From Bacteroidia bacterium (GTDB lineage Bacteria; Bacteroidota; Bacteroidia; Chitinophagales; Saprospiraceae): a DNA stretch of 11,859 nt. Location: the NCBI GenBank assembly GCA_030431945.1, contig JAUIIF010000072.1:1-11859 (forward strand), read 5' to 3'. Below, piece after piece: positions 1 through 7,000 of the stretch. How positions within the stretch are numbered: position 1 is the stretch's first letter; each line of letters begins with the position of its first letter. Position numbers and translations under genes: made by a program. Below the pieces are notes generated by a model. That model had not been told where the DNA came from. It worked only from the letters and a program-made list of their open reading frames with translations, and did no database searches.

Positions 1-426
1 TCTTACTTCGTAGGTACTGTTGGTCCCCCTGAAGCTGGTCGGCATACCAACGTATTCATGCCGTGCGTCTTGTGTGGCCCACCAGGCCCGTAAACTGGGA
101 ACGGTTAACAGGACCGGTTTGCCCAGCGCCCCGGCGTCGGCAACCACGAGCTCTTCCTGTCGTTTGAGCCGGCTCAGCAGGGTCTTTTCGTGGGGCCGGA
201 CGCTGCCGTCCAGAAAGTAGGCTGCGGGTAACAAGCCACAGATTCCCCGGCTGCGCCGGCCGGTAGTATGGTGCCGGATGGTCAACTCCGCAAAAGCAGG
301 CAACCGGCTGGCGTTAAGTTTTTCTGCCGGGACGTTGTGCACGCCGTTTCGAGTCGCCGGCAGTTCATTAACCTGACCAGGGGGAGGAGTAAAAAAACGA
401 GGGAAAGGGTGAAGGCTCAAGGACAT
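1..426 (-). CDS. DUF1015-family protein, N-terminal part (cut by window edge)
   Basis: The reading frame is open from 426 to the window edge, so 142 N-terminal residues are visible and the C-terminus is missing. The product resembles the Bacteroidota branch of DUF1015 (alignment recalled from memory). The visible sequence has an ITxRHHTTGRRSRGI-like strand, then a YFLDGSVRPHEKTL block matching the family's conserved G-x-[IV]-x-x-HE-x-T signature, then ALGKPVLLTVP, where relatives have MVKPVLLTYP. No biochemical role is established for this family, and I infer none. I chose ATG 424-426 because MSLSLHPF matches the usual MxIxAF start. A longer in-frame start at 474 would add 16 hydrophobic residues (MCCFAGFFYLALIRLL), which could be a membrane segment but more likely is leader sequence. 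The gene follows porV on the same strand but is separated from it by a probable terminator, so co-transcription is doubtful. Confidence 0.68.
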   Translation of the reverse strand, partial: MSLSLHPFPRFFTPPPGQVNELPATRNGVHNVPAEKLNASRLPAFAELTIRHHTTGRRSRGICGLLPAAYFLDGSVRPHEKTLLSRLKRQEELVVADAGALGKPVLLTVPSLRAWWATQDARHEYVGMPTSFRGTNSTYEVR

Positions 427-476
427 TAGCAAGCGAATTAACGCAAGGTAGAAAAAACCAGCGAAGCAGCACATGG

Positions 477-516
477 CTAAAAGAAAGAGAGGCGCGGCAC
501 AAGTGCCACACCTCTC
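477..516 (-). terminator. Rho-independent terminator downstream of porV
   Basis: Read on the minus strand, GAGAGG and CCTCTC (511-516 with 487-492) form an outer 6-bp stem. A symmetric 3x3 internal loop follows, then an inner stem GGCAC/GTGCC (503-507 with 496-500) closed by a very short loop. TTTCTTTT follows directly (about 479-486). Stem plus U-rich tract on this strand only is the classical intrinsic terminator layout, and it fits the end of the porV transcript about 160 nt after its stop codon. It also lies about 50 nt before the DUF1015 start, so that gene would need its own promoter or read-through. Confidence 0.6.
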
Positions 517-627
517 CTGAACTAAACCCCAGTTATAAAAAATCTTTTGTCCTTACGGGTTAATGTCGGACTTAATCGTAATCAGCAACGTGCAAGCCGC
601 TGACTCGTGCAATATACGGTTTTCCGC

Positions 628-648
628 TCCCGGAAATTGTTCCCGGGA
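628..648 (-). repeat. Inverted repeat just after porV
   Basis: TCCCGGAA (628-635) and TTCCCGGGA (640-648) pair with one bulged base around a 4-nt loop, 28 nt beyond the porV stop codon. No U-tract follows on either strand, so it is not a good terminator by itself. It could protect the 3' end of the porV mRNA; that role is a guess. Confidence 0.35.
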
Positions 649-675
649 AGGAGAAATTTACCCCGCAGGGAAACT

Positions 676-1890
676 TTAACGTGCGTCCGCCGCAGCACCA
701 AAGTCAAACAGCAGGCTGAAACGGAGCGTGTTGTCCAGCGGGTTCCGCTGGTTGCTGGTCGGGACAAGGTAGCTGAAGTTGAGGCCAAAAATATTGTACT
801 TCAGCCCCAGGCCGGCCGTCAGGTACTGCCGGCCACCTTTCGTATTGCCTTCGTGGAAGTAGCCGGCCCGGACGGCAAATTGCTGATCGTACCAGTACTC
901 AGCGCCAATGCTGTAGGTGAATTCCCGCAGTTCTTCCCCGAAACCCTGAGGAGCATCGCTGAGGCTGCTGAACAACCCTGAGATGGGAGACTGGTCATCA
1001 ATTGCGTCCTGGTCACAGTTAACGTCCGTTCCGTCACAAGGCGTAGGTACCAGCAGTTTGTTGGTTTCCGCCGTAATGGTCAGCTCGTTGTAATCGTCCA
1101 GTTGGAAAGTGTAAGCAGCGCCAATCGCCAGGTTGGCCGGCAAAAAGTCACGCACGGTATCCTGGGTGTAGGTAATCTTGGAGCCGATATTGGTAATGGC
1201 GGCCCCCACGGCAAACTTGTTGTTCTTGCCACCGGCGGTACGGATACGGTCGTTGCGGTAGGTAAAGCCGAGATCTGCGGCAAATGCCTGGCCGGCTTCC
1301 AGGACAACACCACTTACCTCCTGGCCACTGGCCAGGTTGGAGTTGATGTACTTACCGGTAAGGCTGGCACTGAAGCGGTCGCTCAGTTTACGGGTGTACG
1401 CCAGGGCAAACTCAAATTCATTGGGTTTGCCCGTACCGGTGCTCATGCCGTTAACGTCGGTGTACTGAATGTCTCCGAGGCTGAAATAACGCAGGGAGGC
1501 ACCTACTGCCTGAAACTCGTCGAGTTTCTTGTAGCCACTCAGGTAAGCCAGGTATACATCGTTCAGGCCCAGAGCCTGCAGCCAGGGCGTGTACGTGGCC
1601 CCCAGGGCGAGGTCTTCCTCGGCAAAAGCCAGGCGGCTGGCGTTGTAGTGCATGGCGTTGGCATCGCCGCTGAGGGCGACCCCCGCATCCCCCATGGCAC
1701 CGCCTCGGGCGTCGGGGTTAATGCGCAGAAAAGGAACGGCGGAAACCACCGTATTGACACAGGGGGCACCCGTGCCGGGCTGGACAGCATTATTGTTCTC
1801 GTCAAGAACACAGGCATTCTGCCCGTTTACGGAGAGGGAAAGGCAGCTGAGGGCCAGAAAGCAGATAGCGTTGCGTAGGATTTGTTGCAT
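676..1890 (-). CDS. porV: PorV (LptO), type IX secretion system outer-membrane protein
   Basis: The 404-residue product is a FadL-like outer-membrane beta-barrel. PorV in known systems collects cargo leaving the SprA translocon and passes it to the PorU sortase of the attachment complex. The family hallmark is at residues 53-70 (PFLRINPDARGGAMGDAG), followed by HYNASRLAF where relatives have xWNPAK/NASRxAF. The C-terminal third keeps the PorV pattern SLSDAPQGFGEE, YSIGAEYWYDQQFAVRAGYF, KGGRQYLTAGLG and NPLDNTLRFSLLFDF. The start at 1890 puts a signal peptide at the N-terminus (MQQILRNAICFLALSCLSLS, then VNG-Q). The in-frame ATG at 1950 would add 20 residues that spoil it. Four cysteines (C27, C44 and a pair in an extracellular-type insert reading PCDGTDVNC) could form disulfides. 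porU is not adjacent, unlike the porU-porV pair known from some relatives. Assignment is confident. Confidence 0.93.
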   Translation of the reverse strand: MQQILRNAICFLALSCLSLSVNGQNACVLDENNNAVQPGTGAPCVNTVVSAVPFLRINPDARGGAMGDAGVALSGDANAMHYNASRLAFAEEDLALGATYTPWLQALGLNDVYLAYLSGYKKLDEFQAVGASLRYFSLGDIQYTDVNGMSTGTGKPNEFEFALAYTRKLSDRFSASLTGKYINSNLASGQEVSGVVLEAGQAFAADLGFTYRNDRIRTAGGKNNKFAVGAAITNIGSKITYTQDTVRDFLPANLAIGAAYTFQLDDYNELTITAETNKLLVPTPCDGTDVNCDQDAIDDQSPISGLFSSLSDAPQGFGEELREFTYSIGAEYWYDQQFAVRAGYFHEGNTKGGRQYLTAGLGLKYNIFGLNFSYLVPTSNQRNPLDNTLRFSLLFDFGAAADAR

Positions 1891-1985
1891 GGTTGCGGTT
1901 GATAATTCCGAGATAATGGCTACCGGGGAAGATTGGTCAAATGGCAGCATCAGAGATAGATCGCCTTAAGGGAGCAGTATGATGC

Positions 1986-2006
1986 CCGTTAAGGCTTTTT
2001 TAACGG
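1986..2006. repeat. Small inverted repeat in the porV leader
   Basis: CCGTTAA (1986-1992) and TTAACGG (2000-2006) are perfect 7-bp inverted arms around a 7-nt spacer. If the promoter proposed at 2073-2103 is used, this lies in the 5' untranslated leader of porV, roughly 100 nt before the start codon. On the plus strand the spacer runs into T residues, but no plus-strand gene ends here. It may be a leader hairpin or a protein-binding site; nothing in the sequence decides which. Confidence 0.35.
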
Positions 2007-2072
2007 TTAGGTCGGGGGGCTTATTTTAGCTTGCCGCTGACTTACGTAGTTTAAGGGATGATTACGGAGGCG

Positions 2073-2103
2073 CAAAGTTACGGTTTTCAGGCATTCCGCT
2101 TAA
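2073..2103 (-). promoter_or_regulatory. Candidate housekeeping promoter of porV
   Basis: On the minus strand TAACTTTG (2073-2080) is a perfect match to the Bacteroidota -7 element TAnnTTTG. Twenty bases upstream sits TTA (2101-2103), one mismatch from the TTG of the -33 element, at about the accepted spacing. Transcription would begin near 2066, leaving about 175 nt of leader before the porV ATG. Confidence 0.5.
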
Positions 2104-2418
2104 GGGGAGACGACGCAGCAGCAGAATTCGTGGCTTTACGCCCGGGGAAATGATTTTTTTGGCGCGCACGCCGGTGCAGAGTCAAGGTAGTGAAGCAGTG
2201 CCTGCGGCTCCGGTATGGTGCCCTGAAAAACTTTTCCCCGCACCTGCGGCCGCGCAACAATAAACGCAAAAATGCCCGCCCCGAACCAAGCCCGCCCGCT
2301 GTACCGCACTGAACGGCCAGCAGAACCCGCGGACCTGGGCAGGTAGCCTTTTCCTGGCCACTGACTAAAAACTTATACCGACCTTTACCCCCGCTCCCTA
2401 TGTCATCAAACCAAGGTC
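2104..2418. other. Intergenic region between divergent units, no gene seen
   Basis: These 315 bases separate the leftward porV unit from the rightward sigma-factor operon. They are GC-rich with a few A/T runs. No frame gives a protein with recognisable motifs, and no tRNA, phage-type site or insertion-sequence end is visible. The promoter of the sigma operon should lie near its right end, but no good TAnnTTTG element is seen on the plus strand there. The nearest AT-rich stretch is TAAAAACTTATACC (2366-2379). An ECF-type, self-activated promoter would not be expected to match the housekeeping consensus. Confidence 0.6.
2381..2393 (+). repeat. C-rich element, copy 1, ahead of the sigma gene
   Basis: ACCTTTACCCCCG lies 38 nt before the sigma-factor start codon. 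It is followed by a further pyrimidine run (CTCCC). The same 13-mer with one change recurs at 3001-3013 ahead of the anti-sigma gene. Its position in both leaders suggests a shared regulatory or leader element, but its role is unknown and chance cannot be excluded. Confidence 0.35.
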
Positions 2419-2976
2419 ATGGCTGATATCAAAAGCCACGCACGACAACTCTGGCAGGATTTTGAGGACGGCAACGCCGCCGCCTTCCGGAAGCTCCATG
2501 ACCTTACCTACGCAGAACTTTACCGCTACGGCCTGCGCCTGGTCCCCCGGCCGGCCCTGGTGCGCGATGCCCTCCAGGAAACTTTTGTCGCCGTCTGGCA
2601 ACGTAAGGGGCAGCTGCCCCCCGTCCGGGAGCCCTGGCTCTTCCTGCTGACGGCCCTGCGCCATAAACTTTTTGATCTCGTCCGCAAAGAAAAAGAAATG
2701 GCCGTGGAACAGCCCCCCGTCCCCTCCGCAGAAGCGGACCTGGTGGAAGCAGAACTGGCGGCAGAACGCCGCCAGTGGCTGGCCAATCGCCTTGCCGGCT
2801 TGCCCGAGCGGCAACGGGAAGCCCTGCACCTCCGCTACCGGGTAGAACTGGCGTATCCGGAAATTGCCGAAGTGCTGGGGGTAAGTCAGCAGGTCGCCTA
2901 CAATTACGTCAACCGCGGACTGAAGACGCTCCGGAAAACACTGGGGGAAATCCCGGAAGATTTTTTTGAAAAATAA
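2419..2976 (+). CDS. ECF RNA polymerase sigma factor (FecI-like)
   Basis: The 185-residue product has the length and two-domain layout of extracytoplasmic-function sigma factors. Region 2 covers roughly residues 11-90: LWQDFEDGNAAAFRKLHDL, then the core-binding block ALVRDALQETFVAVWQ (46-61), then PWLFLLTALRHKLFDLVRK (72-90), the helix that usually contacts the -10 element. Region 4 covers about 121-175, with LPERQREALHLRY (128-140) leading into the helix-turn-helix PEIAEVLGVSQQVAYNYVNRG (147-167). It should direct RNA polymerase to this carbohydrate-uptake operon once freed from the FecR protein encoded next, 72 nt downstream. There is no membrane segment. ATG 2419 is the only sensible start, with a weak AAGG five bases before it. 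An 8-codon frame starting at 2400 ends just inside this gene. The domain call is secure; the target genes are inferred from position. Confidence 0.92.
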   Translation: MADIKSHARQLWQDFEDGNAAAFRKLHDLTYAELYRYGLRLVPRPALVRDALQETFVAVWQRKGQLPPVREPWLFLLTALRHKLFDLVRKEKEMAVEQPPVPSAEADLVEAELAAERRQWLANRLAGLPERQREALHLRYRVELAYPEIAEVLGVSQQVAYNYVNRGLKTLRKTLGEIPEDFFEK

Positions 2977-3000
2977 TTAGCCCCGCAAGGTTAAATCTCC

Positions 3001-3013
3001 ACCCTTACCCCCG
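3001..3013 (+). repeat. C-rich element, copy 2, ahead of the anti-sigma gene
   Basis: ACCCTTACCCCCG matches the element at 2381-2393 in 12 of 13 positions and is likewise followed by a pyrimidine-rich run (TCTTCCC). It lies 48 nt before the FecR start codon, in the 72-nt gap after the sigma gene. No copy was seen in the shorter gaps before either SusC gene or SusD. Confidence 0.35.
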
Positions 3014-3028
3014 TCTTCCCGATAGAAA

Positions 3029-3041
3029 GCGCACCGTGCGC
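3029..3041 (+). repeat. Small hairpin close to the FecR start codon
   Basis: GCGCA (3029-3033) and TGCGC (3037-3041) form a GC-rich 5-bp stem with a 3-nt loop, ending 7 nt before the FecR ATG. A structure here could lower initiation on the anti-sigma message relative to the sigma message. It is short and could be chance. Confidence 0.3.
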
Positions 3042-3048
3042 CTGGATC

Positions 3049-4053
3049 ATGCAAAAAGATTTCTCTGAATTTTTGGCGTTGGACGTCACGGAACTACTCG
3101 ATCACCCCGCCTTCCGGGAGTGGGCGCTGGCGCCTGAAGTAGAAATTCCGCCGGCACATCCCGAACTTGGCGAAGCCAGGGATCTCCTGCTGAGCATTGC
3201 TGAAGTTTCCCCCGTAGTTCCTGGTCCCGCCGAAAGGGCTGCCGACTTCGCGGCCCTGATGAACCGCCTGGAACCGGAAGCCACCCGCCCCGCTGCCACC
3301 CGCCGGTTATGGCCACGCTGGGCGGCAGCTGCCGCCGCCGTAGTCCTGCTGTGCTGGGCCGGAAGCAGTTTGCTGCGCACTTCATCAGTAGAAGAGTACG
3401 CCACCGGAAACGGAGAACAACGAAAGGTGGAATTGCCGGACGGCACTGCGGTACTGTTGAACGCCAATTCCAGCCTGCGCCTGCCGGCCGGTGGTTGGTC
3501 CGCTGACGAGCGAACGGTCCGGCTCGACGGGGAAGCCTTTTTTCAAGTGACAAAACAGCTGGCCCAGGGGGAACCAAGACCCTTTTTGGTCAAGACGGAG
3601 GCCGCAGTAGTCCGGGTGCTCGGTACCCGCTTCAACGTGCGGCAACGGCGGGGCAGCCTGCACGTATTTCTGGAGGAAGGCGCCGTCAAAGTAGGGTGGC
3701 CCGGAACGGCTCACCAGGCCACCGAATTACTCCCCGGCGAAACGGTGGACTTTGCTGCCGCCCATCTGCCCCCCGTACACCGGCCTGCCTTTACGCCCGA
3801 AAATGAAACGGCCTGGACGCGGGGCCGCCTGGTTTTCGAGCGCGTCTCCCTGCGCAAAGCACTCGATGACCTCAGCGACCTCTACGGCATTGCCTTCGTG
3901 CTGGCCGGCCCCGAACTGGAAACAAAAGAAGTAAGCTCCGCCGGTATCCCGGTGGATAACCAGGAAGTAGCACTGCGGCTGCTCGCAACGGCCCTTAACC
4001 TGAAAATTGAAGAAAGAGAAGATAATGTGTATTCGGTTTCCCTGGGGCAGTAG
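3049..4053 (+). CDS. FecR-family anti-sigma factor with C-terminal DUF4974
   Basis: This 334-residue inner-membrane anti-sigma factor should hold the preceding sigma factor in the cytoplasm and receive a signal from the outer-membrane receptor in the periplasm. Residues 1-88 are cytoplasmic, with a start typical of these proteins (FLALD...HPAFREWAL). One membrane helix covers about 91-109 (WAAAAAAVVLLCWAGSSLL) behind a basic stretch. The FecR domain spans about 118-213 and shows its usual landmarks: GEQRKVELPDGTAVLLNANS, RTVRLDGEAFFQV, PFLVKTEAAVVRVLGTRFNV and EEGAVKV. The DUF4974 domain spans about 258-330, from GRLVFERVSLRKALDDLSDLYG to NVYSV. This last domain resembles the STN domain at the N-terminus of the next gene product. 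It lies 72 nt after the sigma gene and 25 nt before the STN-bearing receptor, the standard order for such switches. Confidence 0.93.
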   Translation: MQKDFSEFLALDVTELLDHPAFREWALAPEVEIPPAHPELGEARDLLLSIAEVSPVVPGPAERAADFAALMNRLEPEATRPAATRRLWPRWAAAAAAVVLLCWAGSSLLRTSSVEEYATGNGEQRKVELPDGTAVLLNANSSLRLPAGGWSADERTVRLDGEAFFQVTKQLAQGEPRPFLVKTEAAVVRVLGTRFNVRQRRGSLHVFLEEGAVKVGWPGTAHQATELLPGETVDFAAAHLPPVHRPAFTPENETAWTRGRLVFERVSLRKALDDLSDLYGIAFVLAGPELETKEVSSAGIPVDNQEVALRLLATALNLKIEEREDNVYSVSLGQ

Positions 4054-4078
4054 CTCCGGGAACCTCGGTTTTTAGATC

Positions 4079-7000
4079 ATGCATAGCAAGAGAATATTTA
4101 CAGGCTTGTTGGTACTGGCACTAGGGTTGTCGGTCCTCTTAACGCCCCACCGAACGGTGGCAGCGGAGCCTTTACCTATGCTCATGCAGGTGGCAGAACC
4201 GCGCCCGCTGGCCGAGACGCTGGAAGAACTGGGCCGATTTTACGGGGTCTTCTTTACCTACGATGCGTTACTGGTTGCGGAAACGGAAGTGGACTTCACC
4301 CCCTCGAGCCAGGAAACCCTGGAGGAGGCCATCTCCCGCTTACTGGGCCCGACGGACCTGGGGTACGAGGCGTTCGATAATAAATACATTGTCCTGTATA
4401 AAGACTCTAAACGTGGCCGCCGGGAGGCCAGCCGCCTGCGCCGGAAAGTGCGGCAGCTAACCCGCCTGGAACAGGATGGCCGGTATGCCGGGTTGATTCG
4501 TTCAGACCGGCCGGGCAACAATACCCTGCAGCAACTCGCCACGGAACAGGAGCGGCTGGATGCTGCGAATACGGCTACAGGTGTGGTAACGGATACTGAC
4601 GGAACACCCCTCACCGGTGTTTTTGTGCGCATGGTCGGAACGGACCGCGGCACCACCACCGATGCGACGGGGCATTTTAGCCTCGCCCTGCCCGACGCAT
4701 CCCGCGAGGTCATGTTTACTTACCTGGGGCATTTCCCGGTGCGCAAAACCCTGAAGCCGGGGCAACGCCTGTCGGTACAGTTGCGACAGAATGAAACGGA
4801 ACTGCCGGCGGTGCTAGTCGTAGGGTACGGAACGGTGGACCCCGGTGCGGTAACCTCCAGTATTGTCCGGATTGGCCCGGGGGAAATGACTACGGACCAG
4901 ACGGCGAGTATGCCCCACCAATGGCTGCAGGGTAGGGTGGCAGGCGTGCAGGTGCTGGCCGGAAACGGAGAGCAAAGTGCGTTTCAGAGCATTCGGATCC
5001 GGGGCGGGACCTCCATGAACGCCAGTAATGAGCCGCTTTACGTAATTGACGGTATGCCCGTGGATAATGCGCCGCATACCCCCTCCGGACTGCAACCCGG
5101 CCGCAACCCGCTGAACAGCCTGAATCCTGCAGATATTGAAAGCGTTACCGTCCTGAAGGATGCCGCTGCGGGTGCCATATATGGCTCGCGGGCGGCCAAC
5201 GGAGTAGTGTTGATTGAGACCAAACGCCCCCGGCTTTTTCAGCAGGCAGAGTTGCGGTACGATGGTTGGGTTTCCGTCGCAACGCCGGCGGCGCAACTTG
5301 ATGTTTTTGATGCGGCTGCCTACCGGGAGCTGGTGGGCAGACTGGCCCCCTGGCGCCTGCCGGAGCTGGGAGATGCCAGTACGAACTGGCAGCAAACCGT
5401 ACTGGCCGGCGCGGCCCCCACGCACCAGCACACCCTCAGTTACGGGGCTGGCGGCCAGCATGGCGCTTACCGGGCGTCGTTGGGCTTGCTGGAGCGGACT
5501 TCTATCGTCAACGGTGCGGGGACGCAGCGCCTGAGCGCTGCCTTCAACGGCCGGCAGGATGTCTGGAAACGGCAGCTCACCCTCGCGGCTAACGTAAAAC
5601 TGGCCAGGATTACCGACACGTACGTTGCACCGACCATCTTTAGCTATGCCTATGCCTACGATCCGACGCAACCTGTTTTCGACCCGGAGAGTCCGTGGGG
5701 AGGATTCTTTGAGTATGATAATGACCTGACCATTAAAAATCCGCTGGGCGAAGCCCAGCAAGTACAGGACGAAGGGCGGACCACCCGCCTGCTGGGCAAC
5801 GTCAAGGCAGTGTATGCCCCCCGGCAATTCCCCGGGCTCCGGGCAACCGTACAATTGGGGACAGACCTGGGCGGGGGGACAAGGAACCTCTACGCTCCGG
5901 CAACCGTCCGCTACCAATTCGCTAATCAGGGGGAATTCCGGCTGGCCCGGGAGCAGCGCCGGAACCGGCTCTGGGAATCTTACCTGAATTACGATCGCCG
6001 GGTGGCCGGCGACGAACTGGGCCTGGCCCTTACTGCCGGCTATACCTACCAACACGGTTGGGCCGATTTCCCGGAAGAAGTTTATCTGGGAATCACGGGG
6101 TACGACTATGCCTTCGGGCGGGTACCGGTCAGTGACCGCCGCAGTAACAATACCCGCTTTCAGGAAAACCGGCTGGCTTCCTTCTTCGGCCGGGCCAGTT
6201 TGGACCTGCGGCAGCGCTATTTCTTTACCGCCAGCCTCCGGACGGATGGTTCTTCGCGCTTTAATCCGGAAGACCGCTGGGCTACCTTCCCCGCTGCTTC
6301 CTTTGCCTGGCTGGTGAGCGATGATCGCATCCTGCGTGCGCGCCCGCAATGGATCGGTCGCGTAAAAATCCGGGCGGGCTGGGGCCTGACCGGGAACCAG
6401 GAAATCGGCGATTACCAGTACCTGCCTACGTTTACCCTGGGGGACGACCAGGTGCGGTTCCCCTTCGGTGACGAACTATTGATTACCGCCCGCCCCAACG
6501 CCGTAAGCAGCAACCTGAAGTGGGAGCAGACCAGCAGCTTCAACCTGGCCCTGGAAATGAGCTGGTTTAACGAACGGGTAAATACGACCCTGGAGTTTTA
6601 CCACGCTACTACGAAGGACCTCCTTTCCCGGGTCCTGGTACCCGCCGGCTCCAACTTTTCCGACGTGGTGCTGACCAACGTGGGCAGCATCCGGAACCGG
6701 GGTGTTGAATTTGCTGCGGAGGCTACCCTCATCGAACAACGAAAATTCCGCTGGACGCTCGGTTTTAACCTGGCCACAAATAAGAACAAAGTGCTTTCCC
6801 TGGGGAACGGTCCGGACCAGAATTTCCGGGCCATCAGCACCGGGACGATCAGCGGCGGAACGGGCAATACGATTCAGATTTATCGGGAAGGAGAGCCCCT
6901 GCACTCATTTTATGTTTTTGCGCACAAGCTGGACGGCAACGGTCGCCCCCTGGTGGACGGTATCGACCACAACGGAGATGGGCGTGTGGATAAGGCTGAC

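Noticed and set aside
475..560. Longer N-terminus for the DUF1015 protein
   Set aside because: The frame stays open upstream, but the sequence there includes the terminator hairpin and no family homology. The ATG at 426 matches the usual start of the family.
1102..1878. 258-codon open frame on the plus strand opposite porV
   Set aside because: It lies wholly inside porV on the other strand, has no recognisable motif, and is the mirror of a GC-biased coding frame. porV itself has clear family signatures.
1831..1890. Possible lipobox (ALSC) in the PorV signal peptide
   Set aside because: The residues before the cysteine do not fit a lipobox well, the cysteine is inside the hydrophobic core, and PorV proteins are barrels with ordinary signal peptides.
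2087..2269. 60-codon minus-strand frame upstream of porV
   Set aside because: It is short and rich in Arg and Ala with no motif. It overlaps the proposed porV -33 region and has no neighbour suggesting a function.
4814..6349. 511-codon open frame on the minus strand inside the first SusC gene
   Set aside because: The opposite strand carries an unmistakable SusC plug and barrel. The antisense product is rich in Pro/Arg/Gly without domains, as expected of a shadow frame.
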